DNA of 5,454 bases from JAEUMD01 sp050250815 (GCA_050250815.1 JBFWNY010000069.1:1-5454), one strand, 5' to 3'; positions 1 to 5,454 are shown, counted from the first letter of the stretch. Notes: generated from the letters alone by a model not told the origin. Translations and numbers: made by a program.

Positions 1-91
1 CCAGTTGCCGAAGCTCGTGCTCGGTGCCAAGTTCAAGGACGGGCTGGAGGTGGTCGCGACCGCCGATCCACAGCCCAAAGCCGCCGCCTGA
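1..91 (+). CDS. C-terminal end of an unidentified protein (5' end outside window)
   Basis: Reading from base 2, an open frame of 29 codons ends at TGA (89-91). The visible tail begins QLPKLVLGAKFKDGLE and ends in an Ala/Pro/Lys-rich stretch (PQPKAAA). Codon third positions are almost all G or C, like the clear genes of the window, which supports real coding. I do not recognise the family from so short a piece. The gene converges on the small minus-strand gene, with only 12 bases between the two stop codons and no obvious terminator hairpin there. Being coding is likely; function is unknown. Confidence 0.55.
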   Translation, partial: QLPKLVLGAKFKDGLEVVATADPQPKAAA

Positions 92-103
92 ACCCTCAGG
101 CCG

Positions 104-261
104 TCACCAAGATTCGGCGATAGCTCCTTCGTCCCAGGCGGCGAGGATCAGGCTCAGAGCCTTCAGGCTCTCGTTGCCTTCGTCGATGTAGTCGAATGCG
201 GTTGCCACTGTCGTCCCTCGGACCGCTTCGGGCTCGTCTGGCTCGCGAGCGCGGCCGACAT
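104..261 (-). pseudogene. Small conserved-looking protein gene, apparently frameshifted
   Basis: On the minus strand a very good ribosome binding site, AAGGGAGG (270-277), lies 8 bases before an ATG at 261. From that ATG the frame gives MSAALASQTSPKRSEG with nearly all G/C third positions, then degenerates and stops after 32 codons. The convincing downstream peptide (TTVATAFDYIDEGNESLKAL, followed by SLILAAWDEGAIAESW and TGA at 104-106) is in another frame. One added base in the G run at 215-217 would join the two pieces into a 52-residue product. The span of 158 bases is exactly one short of 53 codons. An uninterrupted alternative is a GTG start at 358 giving 84 residues in the second frame, but I see no comparable binding site for it. 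No signal peptide or membrane segment is visible. The acidic helical C-terminal half looks like a small soluble protein. The function is unknown to me. The shift may be a genuine mutation or a homopolymer sequencing error. Confidence 0.42.
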
Positions 262-481
262 GCCCATTGCCTCCCTTGCCGGCTTCGTGAGCGGCGATCA
301 CCGCACAGCTACCGAACACTTGCTTCTGATGCGTGCTGCGGACGCCCCGTTCGCCCACTGCCGCAAAGCCCTGTCTAGCATGGGTCGGCGACCCCGGAGA
401 CTATGCACGGCATTCATTGTAAACCCGCGGTGGCCGGCGCTCACGGGCGTAGTTCTGCAGCGTGAGTGGGAGACCTGTCGC

Positions 482-499
482 ATGCGGCCGATGCCGCGT
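482..499 (-). terminator. Possible weak hairpin just past the DUF2385 stop
   Basis: GCGGC (484-488) and GCCGC (493-497) can pair around a 4-base loop, with a further wobble and an A-T pair outside. It sits 3 bases beyond the stop of the minus-strand DUF2385 gene, where an intrinsic terminator would be expected. There is no T tract after it on the minus strand, so it could equally be chance in GC-rich DNA. Confidence 0.18.
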
Positions 500-502
500 C
501 TT

Positions 503-934
503 TCACTGTCGGCCCGTGGCGAGCGTGTCGGCGAGCTCGGCGCCTTCGATGAGGAAGCGATCGATTGCCGATCGAGCCGAGGGCGTGCAGACATTGTAGG
601 TTCTGCTGTAGCTGCGGTAGCCCTGGTTGAAGCTGCGCGTCATGCGCGCCTTGCGCACGGGCGACGAGCCCTCGGACTTCATCAGTTCCTGCATGGTGTC
701 GCGCCAGAACTGACCCTCGTTGGCGCCACACAGTTCGCGCAGGTAGTGGATTGCGCCCAGCAGCTCGGCGAGGCGCAAGAGCCTGGCATCGTAGGGCCGG
801 CTGTCGGCGGGCTGCGGCGCGCCGTGAGCGCCGGGCGCCATCGCAAAAACGGCAAGCAGCAGCAGGGTGACAGCGCGCAACCCGCTCCGGCGTAGCGGCT
901 TCGTTCGACTGCGGTGGCTGTCGCAAGCTCTCAT
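503..934 (-). CDS. Exported TIGR02301/DUF2385 family protein
   Basis: A 143-residue protein with a classic export signal. It has a basic N-region (residues 8-20, RSRTKPLRRSGLR), a hydrophobic core (21-33, VTLLLLAVF) and an AHG-A type signal peptidase I site near residue 39. The mature part carries PYDARLLRLAELLGAIHYLR (48-67), then LCGANEGQFWRD (68-79) and FNQGYRSYSRTYNVCTPSA (102-120). I recognise this pattern as the TIGR02301/DUF2385 family of Hyphomicrobiales. The two mature-region cysteines (C69, C116) could form a disulphide in the periplasm, which is inference. The family's biochemical role is, to my knowledge, not established. I chose the ATG at 934 because GGAAAG lies about 10 bases upstream. 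A TTG at 952 in the same frame would add six residues but has no good binding site. The gene lies 59 bases after the Nudix stop on the same strand and is probably co-transcribed with it. Confidence 0.86.
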   Translation of the reverse strand: MRACDSHRSRTKPLRRSGLRAVTLLLLAVFAMAPGAHGAPQPADSRPYDARLLRLAELLGAIHYLRELCGANEGQFWRDTMQELMKSEGSSPVRKARMTRSFNQGYRSYSRTYNVCTPSARSAIDRFLIEGAELADTLATGRQ

Positions 935-993
935 CGCTGTGCGGCTTTCCAACTCTGGTGGCGGGACGGGTGCCCGCGGATACGGCCGAACCC

Positions 994-1464
994 CTAGCGC
1001 TGGCTCCCCGTAACGTCAATTCTTGGCGGGTTGGCGGCATCCAGGGCCGTTGTTCCTTCGGAGTTGCCCGACAACCGCGTCGCGGCCGTTTCAATCAGGT
1101 CGATCAGGCCTTCCGTCGTCGCCAGGGACCGAACATCGGCGAGGGGAACGAGCGCGGCTTGCGCGGCATCCGACGCCGCGACGGGCTGGCCCGGCCCGGC
1201 GCGGCCGAAATGAACATGGATGTCGAAGCCTGACCCGCTGTCGCCTGTCGCGCAGTCCGCCCGCACCCGCAGGATGCCCAGCGTACCGGCGATGTTCGCA
1301 GCAAGTCCGGTCTCTTCCAGCGTCTCCCGCCGGGCGGCCTCTGCCGGTGTCTCCCCAGGCTCCAGCCGGCCGCCCGGGGCACTCCACAGACCGGCGTTCG
1401 CACCCTGGCCCCGAAGAACCAGCAGGACGCTGCCGTCGCGCAGCAGGATGGCACTGGCAGCCAT
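994..1464 (-). CDS. Nudix hydrolase (ADP-ribose pyrophosphatase-like)
   Basis: A 156-residue protein whose Nudix box is complete. G32, E38, R46, E47, E50, E51 and G53 fit the GX5EX7REUXEEXGU pattern, with Thr at the first U position. These residues form the Mg-binding site that hydrolyses nucleoside diphosphates linked to another moiety. The N-terminal strand AASAILLRDGSVLLVLRGQG and LWSAPGG are typical of ADP-ribose/8-oxo-dGTP type Nudix enzymes; substrate cannot be fixed from sequence. The domain ends near residue 131, and the last 25 residues are a low-complexity tail ending at TAG (994-996). The start is uncertain. I prefer the ATG at 1464 because it sits immediately before the conserved strand, although its ribosome binding site is poor. 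An ATG at 1587 in frame would add 41 unconserved residues and overlap the start of the divergent SRAP gene. The DUF2385 gene follows on the same strand, and SRAP is divergent. Confidence 0.9.
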   Translation of the reverse strand: MAASAILLRDGSVLLVLRGQGANAGLWSAPGGRLEPGETPAEAARRETLEETGLAANIAGTLGILRVRADCATGDSGSGFDIHVHFGRAGPGQPVAASDAAQAALVPLADVRSLATTEGLIDLIETAATRLSGNSEGTTALDAANPPRIDVTGSQR

Positions 1465-1585
1465 GATGACGCCAGAATTCGCGGCCTCGCCGACGGTCGC
1501 CGCCGTCGCAACGGCTTGTCCACTTGCCGTGCTAGGCTCCGGCTGCCGCGTTGCCACCGAACGGGGGCTTTCGAAGGAACTCGCC

Positions 1586-2275
1586 ATGTGCTCGCGCTAC
1601 TCGCTCACCTCGCCATCCGAGGCGGTGCGATCCTATTTCGGGGCGTTCGATCGCGAGGAGTTTCCTCCCCGCTACAACATAGCGCCGACGCAGCCAGTGC
1701 ACATCGTGCGGCGCGACAGCCAGGGGCAGACCCGTCTCGGGCTGGTGCGCTGGGGCCTGATCCCGTCGTGGGTCAAGGACCCGGGAGCATTTACGACCCT
1801 GATCAACGCACGGGCTGAGACAGCGGCGGACAAGCCTTCATTCCGTGCCGCCATGCGCCACCGCCGCTGCCTCGTGCCCACGGATGGCTTCTACGAGTGG
1901 ACGGGCCCCAAGGGCGCCAAGCGTCCGCATCTGATCCGCCCGCGCGGCGGCGGCCTGATGGCCATGGCCGGGGTTTTCGACCACTGGCTTGGCGCTGACG
2001 GCAGTGAGATCGAGACGATGGCGATCCTGACTGTGGCGGCCAATCGCACCATGCGCGGCCTGCACGACCGCATGCCGGCGCTCCTGGAGCGGTCCGAGTT
2101 CGGGGCCTGGCTCGACTGCACGAGCGGCCGCGCCGACATGGCAGCCGCGCTGATGCGGCCCGCGCGCGGCGATCTGCTGGAGATCATCGAGGTCAGTCCC
2201 AAGCTCAACAACCCGCGCAACGAGGGTCCCCAGGTGCAGGAACCGGTGTCGCCTGGGTTGTTCCAAGAGCTATAA
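1586..2275 (+). CDS. SRAP (SOS response-associated peptidase) / YedK-HMCES family protein
   Basis: A 229-residue protein of the SRAP family, which covalently traps abasic sites in single-stranded DNA through the N-terminal cysteine and so shields them from strand breakage. All key residues are present. C2 becomes the N-terminus after Met removal, N74 lies in INARAET, E104 in GFYEW and H160 in LHDRMP. These positions are almost identical to those of E. coli YedK (C2, N75, E105, H160). RYNIAPTQ (29-36) and LVRWGLIPSWVKD (53-65) are further family signatures. The start is fixed by Cys2 and by GAAGGAA (1573-1579), 6 bases before the ATG; the frame is open further upstream but not conserved. The residue after Cys2 is Ser rather than the commoner Gly. 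Length is normal. No LexA-type GTTC-N7-GTTC box was found upstream, so SOS control is not supported here. It is transcribed divergently from the Nudix gene. Confidence 0.95.
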   Translation: MCSRYSLTSPSEAVRSYFGAFDREEFPPRYNIAPTQPVHIVRRDSQGQTRLGLVRWGLIPSWVKDPGAFTTLINARAETAADKPSFRAAMRHRRCLVPTDGFYEWTGPKGAKRPHLIRPRGGGLMAMAGVFDHWLGADGSEIETMAILTVAANRTMRGLHDRMPALLERSEFGAWLDCTSGRADMAAALMRPARGDLLEIIEVSPKLNNPRNEGPQVQEPVSPGLFQEL

Positions 2276-2291
2276 TCCGCCAACGGATTAT
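2272..2291 (+). terminator. 8-bp inverted repeat overlapping the SRAP stop codon
   Basis: ATAATCCG (2272-2279) and CGGATTAT (2284-2291) are perfect inverted complements around a CCAA loop, and the left arm contains the TAA stop. It could fold at the 3' end of the SRAP transcript. No T run follows, so it is not a textbook intrinsic terminator. A protein-binding palindrome or an RNA 3' stabiliser is equally possible. Confidence 0.3.
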
Positions 2292-2600
2292 GATGAGCCG
2301 GCGACGCCAATTCGGCTCGCGGCAACAGTTACCAAGTTAAGCCGTATTCATGTGAAAGGTACGCCGCTTGCTGCTAAGTGTCTGATCCGAAGCAAGGGAC
2401 GTGAACAGCCGAACCGCGCCTCGCGGGGTGATGCTCGCCCAGGCGGGCGGAAGTCGCTAAGCTGCAACAGTCAAGTTCGAAAACTGCGGACCGCGTGTCT
2501 GCAGGCGGGGCGGTGCCGGGTCCGGCGCCGACCTTTTGGGTTCGCGAGTTCGCTAAGTTCGGCGCCGCTCTTCGGGCTCGGCGCCAGGGAGTTGAGTGCG
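2276..2600. other. 325-bp intergenic region, no convincing gene
   Basis: The frame of the downstream protein stays open back to a GTG at 2352. The 83 extra codons give an arginine- and serine-rich, unconserved-looking peptide, and they precede a good ribosome binding site and ATG at 2601, so I treat this stretch as untranslated. It contains the inverted repeat at the SRAP stop and an 8-bp direct repeat TCGCTAAG (2454-2461 and 2550-2557). Three GTTCG repeats (starting 2540, 2548 and 2557) and a GGCGCC hairpin lie next to the binding site. A promoter for the downstream gene should lie here, but I could not find a convincing -35/-10 pair or a CtrA TTAA-N7-TTAA site. Confidence 0.5.
2561..2591 (+). 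promoter_or_regulatory. Leader hairpin abutting the ribosome binding site of the ClpN-like gene
   Basis: GGCGCCG (2561-2567) and CGGCGCC (2579-2585) can form a 7-bp GC stem with an 11-base loop containing TTCGGG. The Shine-Dalgarno sequence AGGGAG (2586-2591) starts at the very next base and is 9 bases before the ATG at 2601. The binding site is clear and decides the start. A regulatory role for the hairpin, such as blocking or positioning the ribosome, is only inference, because GGCGCC palindromes are common in GC-rich DNA. Confidence 0.35.
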
Positions 2601-4547
2601 ATGGGTTACAAGGGTCAGGACCTCGATCTCAGAACACCTCAGACGTCGCGAGCGACGCCCGCCAGCGATCCCGGACCGATGCTAAACGGACCGCGCCACA
2701 GGGCGGGTTATTCCGGCGGCGAGGAAATCCCCATCTGGGTCGACGACACCCTGCTCGCCTGCTGCAACCATGCTTTCGATGTGGCACTCGCCCACCGCTC
2801 GGGTGAAGTGCGGCTGGAGCACCTGCTGCACGCGCTCACCCGCATCGACGAAGCAGTCGAGGCGCTCGAAACGCGCGGCATTAACGCCGCGACGCTCAGG
2901 CGTGACACGGTTACCGTGATCGCTGACGAGCTGCCGACTGCGTTCACCAACGGCAGCGCCACGCCGCGCCGCGCCGACTCGCTCGAAGAGGTTTTGCGCT
3001 ACGCCGCCGCCCACGCGTATCAGCGCAACGCGCCCGCCGTGGTGGACGACTTGCTCTACGTGTTCCTCGATATGCAGCCCCACGTTGCCGGCTTGGAGCG
3101 GGCCGAGCGACTTCTTTCCGCTGCACGCTACGTGCGCGCCGATGCGGCCGAGCCACGTTTCCGCGCAGCCGCGCAGCCGGCCTACGTGTCGCCGCCACGC
3201 GAAGTGCTGCGCGAGCGGGTTCGCCGTACCACGGGCCGTTTCTATGTCAGCGATCCGCCTTCGGCGCCGGCGCGGCAGCAGGGCGACCCCGTGCAGCGCG
3301 CCACCGACCATTTGCAGAACTCCCGTCTCGATGCGATCGAGGACATGGTGCGCGCCCTGTCGGCTCAGATCGCCGGGCAGCGCGATGAGGCGCTCCTGGC
3401 CGCGCGCCCAGAGCATGGCGGACCGGCGTCGGTCGACATCACGCCGCTCCTCCCGCGTCTCGAGTCGATCGAGCGGACGCTGTCGGGTGTGCGTTCCACC
3501 GGCAGCATTGACCTTGCGCCCATCCTGTCGCGGCTCGAGCAAATGGAGCGCGCCGTGCATGCCGCGCGTCCGGTCGCCGATGTCGACATGGCGCCGGTGA
3601 TGCTGCGCCTCGACCAGCTCGAACGCCTCGTGTCCCGCGTCGGCACCGGGGACATCGACCTGTCTGCCCTAGACCGCCGTCTGGGCGCCATCGAGGATCG
3701 TATCGACGGCAGCATCGCGGAGCGGTTCAAGGCGCTCGAGCTGCGTTTCGATCCCGGGCAGATCAGCAAGCGGCTCGACGGCATCGAGCTGGCGTTGATG
3801 GGCTCTGACGGCAGCACGTCGGGCGATCTCGACAAGCGTATCCGCGAGATGGCGGAGTCCGCCGCGCTTCACCAGACGACGGTGGAGGATGCACGCTACG
3901 CGCTGTCTTCTGAGATCGGCGAGGTGGTGGCCGCGCTGGGCGACCAGTCGACGCGCATCGCCAAGACGGGGGAGGGCATCCAGGTACTCGTTGGCGTGAT
4001 GGACGACCAGCGCCGTGAGGACCAGCGGCAGATCGAGGATCTGCGCCAGCGTCTGCTCGGCTACGAGGCGCGCCTCGAGGGCCTGATTGCGCAGTCGAGC
4101 GAGGTGCTGGCCTCCTACGGTGAGGCTCTGTCCGCGCATCAGAACAGCGTCGATGGCTTCGCCCGCAGCACGTCCGCGTCGCTCGATCAGCACAACGAGG
4201 AGCTGTCGCAGGTGCACGACGCGCTGATGAAGCTCAACGCCAACCAGCATACGCTGGCGGGCTCCATCGACCAGTGGCGCACCGACGGGGCGAGCGACCT
4301 GTCGATCATCTCGACGCGCATGGAGACGCTGGAGCGTGCGGCCGGGCGCCCCATGGCGCTGCTCGAGACGCTGCGCACCAACATGGAGCACATGCACCGT
4401 GTGACGGTCGAGCGCTATCACCGCCGCAATCGCTTCTGGTACTGGCTGTTCGGCACCGACGACTGGGTGGCGGCGAGCTGGCCTTCGCAGATGGCTCGCA
4501 TCGAAGACGAGCGCCGCGCCCTGATGCAGGGTCAGACGAAGGCGTGA
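2601..4547 (+). CDS. Clp N-domain-like repeats plus long coiled-coil protein without ATPase
   Basis: A 648-residue protein. Residues 1-44 are a polar linker. Residues 45-100 and 126-172 look like the two repeats of a ClpA-type N domain. The first contains EVRLEHLLHALTRIDEAVEA and RGINAATLR, the linker contains ADELPTAF (108-115), and the second contains SLEEVLRYAAAHAYQRNAP followed by VVDDLLYVFLD. In ClpA this domain binds the adaptor ClpS and substrates. Here no Walker A, Walker B or AAA module follows. After a Pro/Ala-rich linker (180-230), residues 277-350 hold three repeats of about 25 residues and a weaker fourth from 351. A long helical, Glu/Arg-rich region that looks coiled-coil runs to about 600. 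The C-terminus carries RYHRRNRFWYWLFGTDDW (605-622) and AASWPSQ, an aromatic, basic-flanked stretch too short to span a membrane but suited to its surface. The start is set by AGGGAG 9 bases upstream. I recall similar C-termini in Hyphomicrobiales proteins of unknown function. A scaffold or substrate-adaptor role is inference. Confidence 0.85.
   Translation: MGYKGQDLDLRTPQTSRATPASDPGPMLNGPRHRAGYSGGEEIPIWVDDTLLACCNHAFDVALAHRSGEVRLEHLLHALTRIDEAVEALETRGINAATLRRDTVTVIADELPTAFTNGSATPRRADSLEEVLRYAAAHAYQRNAPAVVDDLLYVFLDMQPHVAGLERAERLLSAARYVRADAAEPRFRAAAQPAYVSPPREVLRERVRRTTGRFYVSDPPSAPARQQGDPVQRATDHLQNSRLDAIEDMVRALSAQIAGQRDEALLAARPEHGGPASVDITPLLPRLESIERTLSGVRSTGSIDLAPILSRLEQMERAVHAARPVADVDMAPVMLRLDQLERLVSRVGTGDIDLSALDRRLGAIEDRIDGSIAERFKALELRFDPGQISKRLDGIELALMGSDGSTSGDLDKRIREMAESAALHQTTVEDARYALSSEIGEVVAALGDQSTRIAKTGEGIQVLVGVMDDQRREDQRQIEDLRQRLLGYEARLEGLIAQSSEVLASYGEALSAHQNSVDGFARSTSASLDQHNEELSQVHDALMKLNANQHTLAGSIDQWRTDGASDLSIISTRMETLERAAGRPMALLETLRTNMEHMHRVTVERYHRRNRFWYWLFGTDDWVAASWPSQMARIEDERRALMQGQTKA
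3429..3710 (+). repeat. About 25-residue tandem protein repeats inside the ClpN-like gene
   Basis: The encoded segment repeats the pattern [S/D]-[V/I]-D-[I/L/M]-x-P-x-x-x-R-L-[E/D]-x-[I/M/L]-E-R. Copies begin at 3429 (SVDITPLLPRLESIER), 3504 (SIDLAPILSRLEQMER), 3579 (DVDMAPVMLRLDQLER) and, weaker, 3651 (DIDLSALDRRLGAIED). The first three are 25, 25 and 24 residues long. The repetition is clear in protein but diverged in DNA, so it is an old internal duplication rather than a recent DNA expansion. Confidence 0.7.
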
Positions 4548-4562
4548 TGGCGCCACGCGCGC

Positions 4563-5454
4563 TCAGATCACCTTGCCGGGATTGAGAATTCCGTTGGGAT
4601 CGAGCGCGTGCTTGATCCGCCGCATCATGTCGATTTCGACTGTGCTTTTGACGTGCACCAGTTCGTCGCGCTTCATGCGGCCGACGCCGTGTTCCGCGGA
4701 GATGGAGCCGTCCATCTCCACGACGAGGCCGTGTACGGCGGCTGCTATTTCTTCCCAGCGCGCGAGATAGGCCGCCTTCTCCATGCCGATGGGCTGCGAG
4801 ACGTTATAATGCACATTGCCGTCGCCGAAGTGGCCGAAGGGCACGGGGCGCGCGCCTGGGCATAGGCGTGCGATGATCGCATCGGCGCGCGCGATGAATT
4901 CAGGCATGCGCGAGACGGTCACCGAGACATCGTGCTTGATCGAGCCGCCCTCGTGCTTCTGCGCGTCCGACATTTCCTCGCGCAGTTTCCAGAAGTCCTT
5001 CGCCTGCTGCAGTGACGTGGCGATCACGGCATCGGAAACGATTTCGTCCTCGATGGCGGCGCCAAGAATGCGCTCCAGCGCAGCGGCGGCACGGCCGTCC
5101 GTGTCGGACGACGATATCTCGATGAGCACCGACCACGGCGGGATTTCGGAGAACGGCGCGCGCACGCCGGGCACGTGGCGCGCGCCGATTTCGACGCCGT
5201 TGCGGCAGATGAATTCAAACGCCGTCAGATCCGATGCGGCTACCGCCTCGGCGCGCTTGAACAGCTCGAGCACGCCCGCGAGGCTGTCGAGCGCGGCGAA
5301 TGCCGTGGCCTTTTCCTTGGGACGGGGAAACAGCTAAAGGGCCGCTGCGGTAATGATGCCGAGCGTACCCACGGATCCAACGAGCAGGTTCTAGAGGTCG
5401 TATCCGGTGTTGTCTTTCTTCAGTCCAATGAGCTACGACCAGACGCGGCCGTCG
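4563..5454 (-). pseudogene. C-terminal part of a GlcD/D-2-hydroxyglutarate dehydrogenase-like FAD oxidoreductase, with three in-frame TAG codons
   Basis: The minus strand encodes the C-terminal half of an FAD-linked oxidase of the GlcD/D-lactate/D-2-hydroxyglutarate dehydrogenase family, which oxidises 2-hydroxy acids and passes electrons on from FAD. The FAD-oxidase C-terminal domain is intact. It has KHDVSV (His at 4932-4934), HFGDGNVHYNV (His at 4830-4832 and 4809-4811) and SAEHGVGRMKRDEL (Glu at 4692-4694), which are the expected metal and substrate ligands, and it ends DPNGILNPGKVI-TGA (4563-4565). Upstream the same frame continues with family motifs LIGLKKDNTGYDL (5394-5432) and GTLGIITAAAL (5337-5369). 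It is broken by TAG at 5433-5435, 5391-5393 and 5334-5336. The usual Glu of GSEGTLG is Val (5370-5372). No frameshift is seen. The longest uninterrupted part runs from codon 5331-5333 to the stop; its first possible start is GTG at 5273 (236 residues), with no sign that it is a true start. The FAD-binding N-terminus lies outside the window. It converges on the ClpN-like gene with a 15-base gap. Confidence 0.75.

Noticed and set aside
260..895. Plus-strand open frame of 211 codons
   Set aside because: It runs antisense to the recognisable DUF2385 gene and the small minus-strand gene and shows no family features.
1516..1538. TTGTCC and TAGGCT as a promoter for the SRAP gene
   Set aside because: The two hexamers are only 11 bases apart, far from the usual 16-18.
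1559..1580. GAAC pair before the SRAP gene as a LexA-type box
   Set aside because: The two GAAC copies are separated by 14 bases; the alphaproteobacterial LexA box needs 7.
1220..1585. N-terminal extension of the SRAP frame of about 122 codons
   Set aside because: Family function requires the protein to start at Met-Cys, and a good ribosome binding site lies 6 bases before the ATG at 1586. The extension is antisense to the Nudix gene and looks like a shadow.
2540..2560. GTTC repeats as a LexA box (GTTC-N7-GTTC)
   Set aside because: The spacings between copies are 4 and 5 bases rather than 7, so they do not fit.
2352..2600. GTG-start extension of the ClpN-like protein
   Set aside because: The 83 extra residues are Arg/Ser-rich without recognisable motif, and a clear AGGGAG site and ATG at 2601 explain the start better.
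2682..3560. Long antisense open frame of 292 codons opposite the ClpN-like gene, and a similar one of 295 codons at 3669-4556
   Set aside because: Their composition (His/Arg/Leu-rich, no family motif) is typical of the antisense shadow of a GC-rich gene, while the plus-strand frame has domain structure.
4548..4562. Terminator between the convergent ClpN-like and FAD-oxidoreductase genes
   Set aside because: The gap is 15 bases and contains only a GGCGCC palindrome, too short to form a credible stem-loop.

Overview
The window looks like chromosomal DNA of a GC-rich alphaproteobacterium, most probably of the order Hyphomicrobiales (Rhizobiales). The evidence is the strong G/C bias at third codon positions, a TIGR02301/DUF2385-type exported protein whose family I know from that order, and a long ClpN-like/coiled-coil protein with a C-terminal aromatic signature I associate with the same group. 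I see no insertion sequence, tRNA, rRNA or CRISPR array.

Layout, left to right. The last 29 codons of an unidentified plus-strand gene end at 91. Facing it on the minus strand is a small gene (about 104-261) that has a near-perfect ribosome binding site but appears frameshifted at a short G run. Next, also on the minus strand, come the exported DUF2385 protein (503-934) and a Nudix hydrolase (994-1464), probably co-transcribed as Nudix then DUF2385. Divergent from the Nudix gene across 121 bp is an SRAP/YedK-type abasic-site DNA-protein crosslinking protein (1586-2275, plus). A 325-bp gap with no convincing gene follows, containing a GGCGCC hairpin and GTTCG repeats against a good ribosome binding site. 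Then comes a 648-residue plus-strand protein (2601-4547) with a ClpA-type N-domain-like pair of repeats and no ATPase, about 25-residue tandem repeats, a long coiled coil and an aromatic C-terminal motif. Fifteen bases beyond its stop, convergent, is the C-terminal part of a GlcD/D-2-hydroxyglutarate-dehydrogenase-like FAD oxidoreductase that runs off the right edge.

The two most interesting items are the Clp-N-like protein without ATPase and the FAD oxidoreductase. In the latter the conserved reading frame continues unbroken to the window edge but is interrupted by three in-frame codons, all TAG, within about 34 codons, plus loss of a nearly invariant glutamate. Decay, base errors near a sequence end and amber recoding are all considered; the first two are favoured.

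Functionally, the Nudix/SRAP pair suggests housekeeping of damaged nucleotides and abasic DNA. The other genes share no obvious pathway, and I see no evidence of a defence or mobile system here.
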